A DNA stretch of 64,000 bases from Mya arenaria (lineage: Eukaryota; Mollusca; Bivalvia; Myida; Myidae), in the NCBI RefSeq assembly GCF_026914265.1, contig NC_069126.1, positions 73,090,732-73,154,731 on the forward strand. The letters are read 5' to 3'. The translations under genes and the position numbers were made by a program. The notes under the pieces are model-generated. The model was not told the origin of the DNA. It worked only from the letters and a program-made list of their open reading frames with translations, and did no database searches. Below, one piece after another: positions 24,396-37,452 of this stretch (the first letter of the stretch is position 1; each line of letters opens with the position of its first letter).

Positions 24396-27300
24396 ATGGC
24401 GATGTTTACAATCGTGAGAAGGTTTTCTCCAAGAAATATTTGCTTAACAAGGGCATTTCTGTCTTTGAAACCACGGGAGAACTATGCAGCAAGTATTTTT
24501 GCAGCGAAATCAAGATGTGAGTAAAACCAATTTCGATAAATGTTACTTCGACCGTACTTCAACTTTTGTACACAGTTGTTTCGAACTGCGCACTTTCGCT
24601 TCCCATATTATTATGTTCAATAAAAGTTAGGTTTAATAGAATCCTAGGACAGGTCGTAAAGACCGTCGATTCCATTGTCCTGACCGGTAAGTTTGGACTC
24701 TTGCAGGTGAAAATTGACTCTGAATGACAGTTTTCACGTCAGACATAACATACATCTACCAAGATTCATAAGCATATCGCAAAATTCTCAGGTAGACAAA
24801 GTTTTATTTTTCATGAACACCTTGTACTATATCTGTACGAATAACTGATTTAAATGACTTGAGCAGATTGCAGTTTGTTATATATGCAAAATGCATGGCA
24901 GTTGTTTCTATTACAGGTATGCTTCCATATTTATATTTGGATTTGTTCTTTGCATCAACTAAAATTAAAGTTTACTTATTTATATTTACCAGTTAAAATG
25001 TGTTGTTTTTTTCTGCCCGTTCCCTCAAAGGTTACTCCCACCCAGTGAGTCATGATGAACTGAGAACGATGACCAAGTCGGAGTGGGAGGAACGACTTAC
25101 ACCTGAACAGTTCTCAGTATGCAGAGAGCAGTGCACAGAACCGGTAAGAAGCCTTGATTAACTACATTAGTTCACTGTGCTTAAAGCTGGAATGAGAAGA
25201 GAGACTTGCTCCAAATGAGGTCTCCGTTTGCAGAAAACAGTGCATTGTAAAACATATCTTTCATTCTGACTGCTACATTTAACGTTTTCTTTGTGCATTT
25301 CCTTGTTATTTTGCATAAATATGTTTTTAAAAGTGTGTTGCGAATTGGACAAAACATTTGCTATTGATTTTCAAGCTTGAAACCAATTAATATTCAAATA
25401 TTTTCATACATGTTCAATCACTGAACAATATCGCTTCATTACTCAATGTACATAATTTATACTTATTATGCATGTTTTTCATCGTCTGTTATGTTGTTTT
25501 CATTCATGAAGCATTGATAACGCTGTGTACTAAATAAGAACCATTTTTTTCCATTCTGCAAACTTGGTAAAATCTTCTTAATTTGATTACTGTATCACTC
25601 ATGTTTACAGCCATAAATATCAAATACCGCTACCAGCGGTTGTCACAATTACCCTTCTTCTAGACAGTGAGTAGGTGGAGATAAAAGCCTGCAACTGACC
25701 AATCATAACTGTATACACCCCCTGTTGTGAAAATCATAAATGGTCAACTGAACACTTATTTTTAATATAATCTGGTTCAGTGTCGTTTGGGCCCTTACCT
25801 TGTGCCTCAAAACAGGGTGTGGTTTTTTATTTTTGAGAACTCAGCTTGTCCCTGTAGTTTCCCTATTATTTTCAATATATTAATACACAATGTTTTGCTC
25901 GTGTTTCAACGTAGTAAGTGTTTTAAATGCCAGACCTTTACAGGTAAGCAATAAACTAGTGCCTCTCATCAGAACAAATAAGATTTTATTCAAATTTAGA
26001 GTTACCGAAGTTGTGCATTGCTCAAGTTTCATAATGGGAACATAGAGCCTCTAAAAGGGAATGTTGTGTAAAAGGACATTTATGGTAAAAACATTAATTG
26101 CAAATTAAAAGCAAGTATCAATTTTGGACACAGAGAAATGGTACCAAAATAGTTTAAAACCAGTCGAAAAGATACATATGGATTATGGCAAAATCTTTGT
26201 GGATAGTCACCAATGATGTTCTTTTCGATCAATTATAATTAATAATTGGAATTGAACTATTTCAATAATATTTTTCTCCTTATCTTTTTTAGCATCATAA
26301 TAACACTAGAATATCTGATAATTTATTTATAACAAAAAATGGTTCTTGATTTTCAGCCATTCAGTGGCGAGTTTAACAGTCACTATGAAAAGGGCATGTA
26401 CACCTGTGTTTGCTGTGGTACAGATCTTTTCAGGTATGATATGTGCAGATTCCATTACATTTATTATGATGTTCCAGTTTAATACTCCTCTTCTCTGTCC
26501 TTGACCCTTGAAACTTCATAGTCTGAATTTAGCCATTGAAATCTCGAAATTTTGTGGGAGGAATAAAGAATTACTTTTGTCCGTTCTTTTTTTTGTCTCA
26601 AATTCATGTGTAACAGTTGTTGAAATCCTCTTTGACCATTGGATGGATTTGCATCAAATTTCACTGAAAATCAGTGCAGGCAAGAAAGATAATAATGGCA
26701 CTTTTTATTTTTAGCTTGACTATTCGAAGAATAGGTGGGCTATACTACTCGCCCCGGCGTCGGCGTCCGGTTAAAGTTTTAGGGCAAGTTGGGATTTTCA
26801 CTTATAAGTCCAATACCCTTCATTCAATTGACTTAATACTTCACACAGTTGTTCACGGCCATCACATGATGAGGTTAGATAACTCCATATTATTCTTTAC
26901 TCAGATTATGGCCCCTGATCGACTATGGAACTTAGGTTAAAGTTTTAGGGCAAGTTGGGATATTTATTAATAACTTCTATACCCTTTGTTCAATTGACTT
27001 AATACTTCACACAGTTGTTCACGGCCATCACATGATGAGGTTACATAACTCCATATTATCTTTAATACAAGTTATGGCCCCTGATTGACTTAGGTTAAAG
27101 TTTTAGGGCAGGTTAAAGTTTTAGGGCAAGTTGGGATTTTCACTTAAAACTCAAATACCATTCATTCAATTGACTTAATACTTCACACAGTTGTTCAGAG
27201 CCATCACATAATGAGGTTAGATAACTCCATATTATCTTTTATACAAATTATGGCCCCTGATTGACTATGGAACTTAGGTTAAAGTTTTAGGGCAGGTTGG

Positions 27301-30199
27301 GATATTTATTAATAACTTCTATACCTGTCATTCAATTGACTTAATACTTTACACAATTGTTCAGGACCATCACCCAATGAGGTAACATAACTCCATATAC
27401 TTAATACAAGTTATGGCCCCTGATTGACTTAGGTTAAAGTTTAAGTAAAAGTTAAGGGCAAGTTGGGATTTTAATAAAAAAAACTTCTATACCGTTCATT
27501 CAATGCACTTAATAAAATTCAAAATTATTTTTGACCATCTTACAACAATAAACATAACTCTATTTTAACCCTAAATACAAATTATGACCCTTGATTTTTT
27601 TTTTTTTTAATTTCTTTTGAAAGGCATATTTGTATATTCTTAACCACATTTTCATAATGGGAAATCAAGTTATTTGAATGACTTGCGTCATTGTTCTGGC
27701 GGGCTGGTTGGAGGGCAGCATCAAAGTCACCTTATGTATCGAATAATTTTAGTTAGGTTTGACATAAAGAGACCAAACTTGGTCATATTACATCGTTATT
27801 GTATTCACTTCTAAGTCAAAGCGGCGTAGTCGAGCGCGCTGTCTTACGACGCGCCTTGTTTTCTATATTATAGATTATAGTGAAGTATTATCATTATGTA
27901 CAGATCATCATCAAGGGAATGATAAGGGCTGCAAACTTTTGCCTATTAATTGTGTAGAGCATAGTTGTCAAATGCTATTTCACACTTCATACCTTGCTTT
28001 CAAAGCAGTGTTCATTTGACAAATACATATATTTCGAGCTTCTTTGCCCTATGGACACAGTTTTTACTAAACTAAATTTATGGATATCAAAGTCGCCTGT
28101 AATGTCTCATTAAAGTAAAGTTTAAACTCTATTAACAATGTTAAAAAAAGAAATCCTTATTTTTTTAGCAAAATGCTAGATATATAACTACATGCTGATT
28201 GTATTCATACAGTTTCTTCCTTCACAATTGCTAGATTTGTATAATTTAAAAATCTAATGATCTTGGTTTTGTTGCAGCTCAAAGTCAAAATATGATTCTG
28301 GTACAGGATGGCCGTCATTTTCCGATGCCTACAAAAGTGACAAAGGCCTTTCAAACATCATTGAACGTCCAGAGAACAGCCTAGACCAGAGCACATTTCG
28401 AACAGAAGTCATTTGCAGAAAGGTAATTTATGTATAAAGAAATACTAGATTATAAGATATGGAGAGTTTCAAAGGGACTAGACACCAGATGATACGATTG
28501 CAAAAAAACAAGATAATTGTCAAAAACTTACATAAAATTGATATCGTTATCTACAACCCATTGAATCTTACCTACTGATGTATCACATTGCTTACGACTC
28601 ATGTATGACATTGCTTACGACTCATGTATCACATTGCTTACGACTCATGTATCACATTGCTTACGACTCATGTATCACATTGCTTACGACTCATGTAACT
28701 TTCGCAGTTTTGGGTCTTTTTTCCAATATGAAATTTACTGGGTTTGTCTACCACGTCTATACCAATAATAAAAAAATAGCATCGGGATATGTATTTGTAC
28801 TAATCAGATACTTTCACTTGCTAGATATACACACTATATACTGGGAAGCCATTAAGTGCTATTTTTCAACAGGTAAACTTTAAATAACTGAGATAGCGAA
28901 AAAATATTCTTTTACCGGTATCATGTAAAGTGGCTTAATTTCAGCCTCATACTACTGTGTAGCTCGTATTGACAATTCTAGGCTTATTTGAGGAAATATT
29001 CCTTTGCCAACTTTTGGACCATCTGGTGTCTAGTCCCTTTAAGCTTGTTTGTCTTTTGATGAAAAAAGTCAAGGTTTTGTCATACTGTAATTTGTCCTCA
29101 TTTGAGTGTTCATCATGCAAGGTCTTCAACATTTGGCTGTAATTCAGCAATTGTTTGAGAAATTAATATATATGTAACTTGGTACACATACTGCAGCTCC
29201 TTCATAACACAATGGTCTCATAGTGACATGTTTATAATGAAAATGGGCATATGAGATATAACTAGCAAGTCCATTGCTGAAAAAGTTCTTGAGTTTTGCC
29301 CCTTTTACATAGTTCTGAGAAAAGTAGACACAAGTTGGCAACTACTTGCCATGCTCGCTTTTACACCCTAATATTTTCTTTTAGAAATTCATCTTGCCTG
29401 GTTGTCAAGTGCATTGTAATAAAAATAGCATCGGGATATGTATTTGTACTAATCAGATACTTTCACTTGCTAGATATACACACTATATACTGGGAAGCCA
29501 TTAAGTGCTATTTTTCAACAGGTAAACTTTAAATAACTGAGATAGCGAAAAAATATTCTTTTACCGGTATCATGTAAAGTGGCTTAATTTCAGCCTCATA
29601 CTACTGTGTAGCTCGTATTGACAATTCTAGGCTTATTTGAGGAAATATTCCTTTGCCAACTTTTGGACCATCTGGTGTCTAGTCCCTTTAAGCTTGTTTG
29701 TCTTTTGATGAAAAAAGTCAAGGTTTTGTCATACTGTAATTTGTCCTCATTTGAGTGTTCATCATGCAAGGTCTTCAACATTTGGCTGTAATTCAGCAAT
29801 TGTTTGAGAAATTAATATATATGTAACTTGGTACACATACTGCAGCTCCTTCATAACACAATGGTCTCATAGTGACATGTTTATAATGAAAATGGGCATA
29901 TGAGATATAACTAGCAAGTCCATTGCTGAAAAAGTTCTTGAGTTTTGCCCCTTTTACATAGTTCTGAGAAAAGTAGACACAAGTTGGCAACTACTTGCCA
30001 TGCTCGCTTTTACACCCTAATATTTTCTTTTAGAAATTCATCTTGCCTGGTTGTCAAGTGCATTGTAATAACTTGTGATGTATTTTACTTTCAGTGTGAT
30101 TCTCATCTTGGCCATGTTTTTGATGACGGTCCAGAGCCAGAAGGGAAACGATATTGCATCAATAGTACCGCACTTGGATTCAGTCCAGATTCAAATTAA
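24396..30199 (+). CDS. MSRB: Peptide-methionine (R)-S-oxide reductase (MsrB family), complete
   Basis: Reduces methionine-R-sulfoxide in proteins. Exons: 24396-24516, 25031-25143, 26357-26433, 28278-28422, 30095-30199; all GT-AG with closing phases (1,0,2,0); 186 aa. Residues 1-40 ([20 protein letters not shown]...) are Arg-rich with almost no acidic residues, like a mitochondrial presequence. SelR domain about 55-182: [19 protein letters not shown], zinc cysteines C95/C98 (CVCC) and C150/C153 (CRKC), DSGTGWPSF (110-118), [10 protein letters not shown] (156-165), and the catalytic motif RYCINS with Cys173. It is a Cys enzyme, not a selenoprotein. Odd: the usual REKGTEP is REQC75TEP, with another Cys at 71. 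Length suits MSRB2/MSRB3; I cannot choose between them. Introns 3 and 4 carry repeats. Confidence 0.95.
26713..27860 (+). mobile_element. 1.15-kb dispersed repeat in MsrB intron 3
   Basis: Starts AGCTTGACTATTCGAAGAAT and ends with GCGGCGTAGTCGAGCGCGCT then CTTGTT. The word GCTCGACTA near one end and TAGTCGAGC near the other give short inverted ends. The interior has about five degenerate sub-repeats containing 'ttaggttaaagttttaggg', 'caattgacttaatacttcac' and 'tatggcccctgattgact'. A clearly homologous copy, same orientation, is at 58140-59295. No transposase is visible; class unknown. Confidence 0.8.
28471..29040. mobile_element. MITE-like element in MsrB intron 4
   Basis: Inverted ends AAAGGGACTAGACACCAGAT (28471) and ATCTGGTGTCTAGTCCCTTT (to 29040). 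The right flank reads TTTAA and the left flank TTCA, suggesting an original TTAA target. The interior carries a small array of about five 23-bp units (28578-28692, core CACATTGCTTACGACTCATG). The right part of the element was copied again within the 649-bp duplication. Confidence 0.75.
28772..30069. repeat. Perfect 649-bp tandem duplication in MsrB intron 4
   Basis: Copy 1 spans 28772-29420 and copy 2 spans 29421-30069; by eye they are identical. The junction lies in an A-rich run (AATAAAAATAGC). Copy 2 ends 25 bp before exon 5. Being intronic, it does not change the protein. It is either a very recent duplication or an assembly artefact. Confidence 0.93.
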
Positions 30200-32704
30200 T
30201 ATTGGTGTATAACAGTTGACAATGTGTGAAAGTGTTTTTTATCCAACCATCCACTCAACTCTTTAAAAAGTATTGTTAGCATTGGTCCGACGGATTCACT
30301 AAAAGTGCCCCAAATCATATTTTTTGACCCCAGGATTTAGAGAAAAATAGTTGCATTTATTTCTGTACATTAATTCCCTTCCAGGATTTCATATATTCTC
30401 TATCTACCGGGTATCGTTCCACTGAAAACAGTCCAGTATTGTCATTGCTTTGGATTTGTTGGCAGCAGAGAGTGAAAAAACTTATTTTAGGCCATAACTA
30501 TAAAACCGTATGTATACATTATAAATTAACTTGGTAGTCATGTTACCAGAGACAATATACTTCTGTATAGCAGGGCCCATAACTCTGCCCTTATTAAAGT
30601 TATGCACATTGTTTCACTGAAATACCTACAGCAGAAGAGCATTGATGTTTGCTTTGCGGTGCTCTTGTCTTAAGATAGCCGTGGTTATGAACCATCCAGA
30701 CTAATCACGGTGTATATTTGTATTTTTGATAATGGAAGTGTTCTTGTATTCTTGGGCATATATGCTTGACGTGTTTCTGTAGATCTGTGTTTCAACTGTA
30801 TATGTTTTTGGCTCATTAGTTGAATTTAATGTAGTATAAATCTTTGTTAAACAGCATTATATCTATCTATATATATATATTAATTTTGTAGGTACATGAC
30901 CGTGCAAGTTGTGAAGTAACTAGTTTAGTTGTGTTTATTTTAAAATCAGTTGTTTTTTCAGGGGTTTACCATGAGCATTCTTGTTCTGAAAGTTGGGTCC
31001 GTATTCCCTTACGACTTGAGTGTGAGTTTGAATATGAACCCTGTTTCAGTCCTACTTACATGTTTATTCATGTATATACCGTTAATTTCCAGTATTAGCT
31101 GTGTAATTTATTTCAACTTCTGTGTACCGGTAAATTTTAAAAGGCTACTAGCATAATGCAATCTTATGGCTGTTTAAACATACTTGATGAAATTAGATCA
31201 TTTAATATAGCATTAAATAGCATGATGTTATTTTAGAATTTTAAATGGATTCCATAAGGTCAAATTTTCATTGCTTTAAATGCACATGTTTTTTCTACAC
31301 ATGTATGTTTAGCGTTTGATTTGTGTTTTGTTATTTGTTAAGTGTAATAATTTCAGAAAAATTTAGTCGGTTGTTTGAAACTATTTTTTGGTTACTTTAT
31401 GCTGGAGACATTAATATGAGAATTATGTCGGGGATATTTAAAATACATGATATGGAAATATATTTTATTTTGGCTGAAAAAAAGGCTGCATACTTATTAT
31501 TAAAAATGTTAGACGACTGTTCCCGCGACTTAAATTCTAACAGTAAATGTGAGGGCCAAATAAAAAAATCAAGCGTAGAATTACCGAAAAGGTATTAAAG
31601 GTACAAGAGTTAACTTTCTTTTACAGTAATAAAGATTTTTGAAGCAAAAATTGCAAATTCAAGCATTGATTTTACTAAACATGTTGAATAAACTTCCATC
31701 AAACAGAAATAGTAAAGGGACATTTTTCAGCCTTTACGACCTTGTTGCTGTGCCCTTTAGATGGGGGAATTTTAGCCTTTTAGCTGTTCCCTTCTAGGGG
31801 GAAATTGAATTGTTAATATTGTACCATCATCAACATTGTATGATGTTGATGTCACTTCCTGGTTATAAATTGATTTTTGTCTACTGTTGAAGGTGTAATG
31901 CAGAAACATTAAGATATAAAAGTTAAAAAAAAATGTTTGTGTGATTATATACCGAATACAAAGACATAATATTGATTAGCTTCTTTTCAAATAGTAAGCC
32001 TGTTACCATTGGAAGTGGTGGAACACCTTGATGATTATTGGAGCAGAACAGAACCAAATATGGTATCATCAAACTCCCTTTCCAGTCAGTAACTTTCCAA
32101 TGACTTGTTTTTCACATTTGTCAAGATTAGTAGATGCCCCTTATTGATTTTGAGATCATTAGATAAAACTTTAAGGTCATGGTCTCGACCTTTCAAGTCT
32201 ATCTCTGGAATGAGGGACTTTAAACTTGGTGAACACATTGGTCATGATCAGTAGATGACCCCTATTGATTTTGGGGTCAATAGGTCAACAGTCACGGTGA
32301 TCTTTACTAGAACAATTGTGGGAAAACAAATGACAGGGGACATATCCAATTGGAGGAATTTTAGATAGTTCCTTAGTATTCAATGGCTTTGGTACTGGTG
32401 TAAAACACCCCATGAAATAAGGGCTACATATTTTAGTAGTTTCTGAAAACAGTCCAGGTTAAGCCACAAACAAACAATTTCAGCATGTCTGTTTTTTTTC
32501 GAAGAAAATAAGTTTCGGTATTTGTAATTGTTTTGGTTTTTCTTTATTAGGTTAATGATTTGTTCACAATAATAATGTAATGGTGTATTTCTGTTAATTT
32601 TGGTGTAAGTTCTTGTTTTATGACTGTTTAAGATACAATTGTGAATGGTGCTGAAAATTATAGTTTACGTATGCCATGTTACAATGTTGTGTTGGTCTTA
32701 TAAA
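30200..32704. other. MsrB 3' flank / intergenic
   Basis: Contains the MsrB 3' UTR, whose end I cannot place. AATAAA occurs at several sites, for example near 31628 and 31693. A dispersed-repeat stretch around 32080-32300 has recurring 'agtagatgacccctattgattttg' type phrases, similar in style to 53098-53190 and known from mollusc genomes. A repeat end reading GCGGTGCTCTTGT lies near 30658. No supported gene. Confidence 0.5.
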
Positions 32705-32883
32705 TACAGTAGAATCCCATTGGCTTAAACTCTCTTGTCTCGAATTTCTCAATGGCTCAAAGTAAATGTGAAGGACAGATTCCTTTATGCTGAACGTAAG
32801 CATTCCCGCTTGACTCGAATGTTCCGAGGTTTGATGTATTTTCGCTGGTCCCTTGGAGTTTGAGCCAACAGGATTCGAATGTA
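32705..32883. mobile_element. Tc1/mariner-like MITE, TA target
   Basis: About 179 bp including flanking TA. The left end CAGTAGAATCCCATTGGCTT and the reverse complement of the right end (CATTCGAATCCTGTTGGCTC) form inverted repeats of about 27 bp, flanked by TA on each side. No coding capacity. Assignment to Tc1/mariner rests on the TA target and the CAGT start. Confidence 0.75.
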
Positions 32884-35008
32884 TGGCATTTTGGGGCAAA
32901 CTTAAATTACTCTTGGTGAAATCTGATTGTTTCACTTAATTTCTATGATGTAGAATTGGTTGTAAGGATTAGAACATGAACATATATGCCAATTGTTCAT
33001 CATTTTGAACTGAGGAATAATGTTCACAAATAATTCAATCAATATTTTTCTATAATGTATAATGGTATATTTGGCAGCTACAGTTAACAGCTTCTTTCAG
33101 GCAACCATTTCCATAACTTTGTACTTAAATATCTGCAGTAGTTATATGAAAATCGCATGAGAATATATTTTATTATGATACCTGTCAAGCTTCAAAATAC
33201 ATGAGTATGTGTCTTTCCTATTTAAGTTAAATCCAAAGTAATCAGATGTCTTTTGTGCGGTGCTGTTGTATCTTTCATTGTTTTACGCTTGCCTTCAGGG
33301 TGGTGGGGATGGGGGTGCTGGAGGGGTGTAAGAAAAAATATAAGTGTGATAGCCTTGGTGTCAGCAGCATCAGGAGGGTAGTCCATGCTGTGCAAGTCTT
33401 TGATCTTGGCCAGACCTCAAAATCCATTCAAGATATTTGAATGAAACTGGGTACACAAAAGTCATGCTTCCTGAGATATTATGCACAGTTATAGTTAGGC
33501 TCACAACTCTAGGATTAATCATTGTCAAGTTTGAGCCTCTTGTTTGACTGAAGGCAACAGATGGGTATTAGCATTCACTTTGTGGCACTCTTGTTCTATT
33601 TTTAACTGGCATTGCTTCTGTAAAAACAATAAAAAATCATGTAGGATATTTTGTAGCTAATGTGGTGGATATTTGTTATGGTTTTTCTGTCTTTTGTTTG
33701 AGCTTTGGCGTGTTCACTGTTCTTTTACTGTGAATTTGCAGTGTACACAAACATTTCTGCTTTTTTTTATTATTTTTTTTTTTGTTCAAAAGTTGATACA
33801 TGGTTGCTGGAATTTAAATGGTCAAATAATTTCTATGGCATTGTGTAAAACTAGCGCTACATTAAATATCAGAGTTTGTTTCATTGTGGTATGTGTTAAC
33901 AATGTTTCTAGTGTCTGATCCACAGATATGTATTTTAAGACGCTTGGTGACCTATATTATTTTTGTATCATTTGAAAGGGTTATTGTACGCAGAAGAAAA
34001 TTGTAAAAAGAATACCAAATATAGTTAACAAACAAGTGATTTTGGCTTTCAAGATGGCAAAAAACAACAACATTTTACGTCTGTTATCAATTGAGATACA
34101 AAGCAAATATACAAATATACTGTAATAACCTTATGTATAATGTACTTTAAGTCAATTATTTTACATACTTGTAATCAATAAGCAAATAAGATTCAACAAT
34201 TGTATTGGGTCGAGTAGCATCAAACTATAACACTAAGGTTAATGCAGCCATACGGTACTCGATTCCTTAAGATTGATAATTTACAGCGCTTGAACTAATA
34301 AACTAATTTGTTGCAAATTGTGCTCAATGGTAATTAAACTTTTATTCTGAAGCATTGTACTGGTAATTGTATGATAAATTTATGTGACATAACACAAACA
34401 AATACGAATAGGGTATTAACATTTAGTAAATGTACTTTTATATTGTTCAGCACTTTAGTTACAAATAAAAAATATAGGAAACAGCAAATTTTGTTTTTGT
34501 AAAAGTTGTTTTTGATTTTGGCAAAACATTGTGAGCTGTCTACTAAGTTAAGGCATTATAACACTAGTCTGTGTAAAAGTTATGGACAATAGTTATCTAA
34601 GAGGATGGTTTTAGTCCCCAGTTTGTGTACAGAACTCTCAGTGATATCATTCTGTCTCTAAAGATGTTTTTTTATAATGGTGGAACTATTTAAATGTCAT
34701 TTTCTCTTTTTGCGTGATATAAGCAAATAGTTCTGCTCAACAAAATGTTTGTTTGTGTGAAACAATAGATTTACATTCATTTGTTTATTAAAGTTTATAT
34801 GACAAGCAGAATTATTGCTCTTTGGGCGGATAGGGGTTTAAATAATTATTTAGTCTTGCAGTTTGGGTGTTAAGCCAAGCATTTGTAGTATATCAATACC
34901 TTTATCATTTTTGAAATTTTGAGTACTTTGCTTAATTGATGTGAGGCCAAGATTGACTTATGTACATATGTCTATACATGTATGTTTAATTGATTTCATC
35001 CCTTATAA
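32884..35008. other. Intergenic, no gene recognised
   Basis: AT-rich. A dispersed repeat occupies about 33246-33596; its end TGTGGCACTCTTGTT resembles that near 30658. Polyadenylation-like AATAAA words occur, but no exon with plausible splice sites was seen on either strand. Confidence 0.5.
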
Positions 35009-35142
35009 TGCACTAGTCCATTGTAACCACAGCCCCCAGGTCTAGGGAATAGCAGGAACTTTGACTATGCTCCATCCAATCCCAGGTAAAATCCCCGCTC
35101 TGCGGGGACAAACTGCTGGTGTGTTTACAATTGACTGGTGCA
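35009..35142. mobile_element. MITE of the 3-bp-target family, copy C
   Basis: Starts TGCACTAGTCCATTGTAACC and ends ACAATTGACTGGTGCA, flanked by TAA on both sides (35006-35008, 35143-35145). At 134 bp it is internally shorter than copies A and B. It shares the phrases GGGAATAGCAGG, ACTTTGACT and AAAATCCCCGCTCTGCGGG. Confidence 0.83.
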
Positions 35143-35254
35143 TAATATATTACTTTATAATGCTTCTGTAATGATAACCATAATTTTTTGCAAAATATTG
35201 TGACTTGTCTTCTTTGTAAAAGCATTAATCTTTCTGAAATGTTATCACATGGTC

Positions 35255-37452
35255 TCGGAGTTTATACTGTGCAACTATGGTAACTGAGTTTGTACTGAGC
35301 CACTGTGGATACAGAGTTTGTACTGTGCCACTATGGTAACCGAGTTTGTACTGTGCCACTATGGTTACTGAGTTTGTACTGTGCCACTATGGTAACTGAG
35401 TTTGTACTGTGCCACTATGGTTCCAAGTTTGTACTGTGCCACTATGGTTACTGAGTTTGTACTGTGCCACTATGGTAACCGAGTTTGTACTGTGCCACTA
35501 TGGTTCCAAGTTTGTACTGAGCCACTGTGGATACAGAGTTTGTACTGTGCCACTATGGTAACCGAGTTTGTACTGTGCCACTATGGTTACCGAGTTTGTA
35601 CTGTGCCACCAAGGTAACTGAGTTTGTACTTTGCCACTATGGTTACCGAGTTTGTACTGTGCCACTATGGTTCCAAGTTTGTACTGTGCCACTATGGTTA
35701 CTGAGTTTGTACTGTGCCACTATGGTAACTGAGTTTGTACTGTGCCACTATGGTTACCGAGTTTGTACTGAGCCGCTGTGGTTACAGAGTTTGTACTGTG
35801 CCACTATGGTAACTGAGTTTATACTGTGCCACTATGGTAACTGAGTTTATACTGTGCAACTATGGTAACTGAGTTTGTACTGTGCAACTATGGTAACTGA
35901 GTTTGTACTTTGCCACTATGGTTACCGAGTTTGTACTGTGCCACTATGGTTACCGAGTTTGTACTGTGCCACTATGGTTACCGAGTTTGTACTGTGCCAC
36001 TATGGTTACCGAGTTTGTACTGTGCAACTATGTTAACTGAGTTTGAACTGTGCAACTTTGGTTACTGAATTTGTACCATGCTACCATGGTTACCGAGTTT
36101 GTACTGTTCCACTATGGTTACCGATATTTACTGTGCCACTATGGTAACTGAGTTTGTACTGTGCAACTATGGTAACTGAGTTCCTACTGTGCAACTATGT
36201 TAACTGAGTTTGTACTGTGCCACTATGATTACCGAGTTTGTACTGTGTGACTATGATTACCTAGTTTGTACCGTTCCACTACAATTACCGATATGTACTG
36301 TGCCATTTTGGTTACCGATATGTATTGTGCCACTATGTTAACTGAGTTTGTACTGTGTAACTATGGTAACTGAGTTTGAACTGCGCCACTAGGGTAACAG
36401 AGTTTGTACTGTGCCACTATGGTAACAGAGTTTTTCTGTGCCACTAGGGTAACAGAGTTTGTACTGTGCCACTATGAGAACTGAGTTTGTACCGTTCCAC
36501 TATGATTACCGATATGTACTGTGCCACTTTGGTTACCTATATGTACTGTGCCGCTATGTTAACTGAGTTTTTACTGTGTAACTATGGTAACTGAGTTTGA
36601 ACTGTGCCACTATGGTAACAGAGTTTGTTATGTGCCACTATGGTAACATAATTTGTTCTGTGTAACTATTGTAACTGAGTTTGAACTGTGCCACTATGGT
36701 AACAGAGTTTGTACTGTGCCACTATGGTAACTGAGTTTGTACTGTGTAACTATGGTAACTGACTTTGAACTGTGCCACTATGGTAACAGAGTTTGTACCG
36801 TGCCACTGTGGTAACTGAGTTTGTACCTTGTCACTATGGTTACTGAGTTTGTACCATGCCACTATGGTCACTGAGTTTGTACCGTGTTACTATGGTTACG
36901 GATTTGTACTGTGCCACTATGGTAACTGAGTTTGTACTGTGCCACCATGGTCACTGAGTTTGTACTGTGCTACTATGGTTACGGATTTGTACTGTGCCAC
37001 TATGGTAACTGAGTTTGTACTGTGCCACCATGGTCACTGAGTTTGTACTGTGCCACTTTGGTAACTGAGTTTGTACCGTGCCACTATGATAACTGAATTT
37101 GTACCGTGCCACTATGGTTACCGAGTTTGTACTGTGCCACTATGGTAACTAGTTTGTACTGTGCTACTATGGCTACCGAGTTTGTACCGTGCTTCTATGG
37201 TTACTGATTTGTACTGAGCCAGAATGGTAACAGAGTTTGTAACGTGCCACTATGATTACCGAGTTTGTACCGTGCAACAACGGTAACTGAGTTTGTACCG
37301 TGCTACTATGGTTGCTGATTTGTACTGTGCCACTATGGTTACTGAGTTTGTACTGTGCCACTATGGTTACCGAGTTTGTACTGTGCCACTATGGTAACTG
37401 AGTTTGTACTGTGACACTATGGTAACTGAGTTTGTACGTGCTACGATGGCTA
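35255..37452. repeat. 28-bp minisatellite, about 78 copies
   Basis: Unit GAGTTTGTACTGTGCCACTA plus TGGTAACT or TGGTTACC. The left part (35255-36000) is fairly uniform; the right part is more diverged with occasional indels. The period is not a multiple of three, so short open frames across it are incidental. Confidence 0.95.

Noticed and set aside
31323-31598. 91-codon frame downstream of MsrB
   Set aside because: AT-rich chance frame with no recognisable domain, splice partner or conservation cue.
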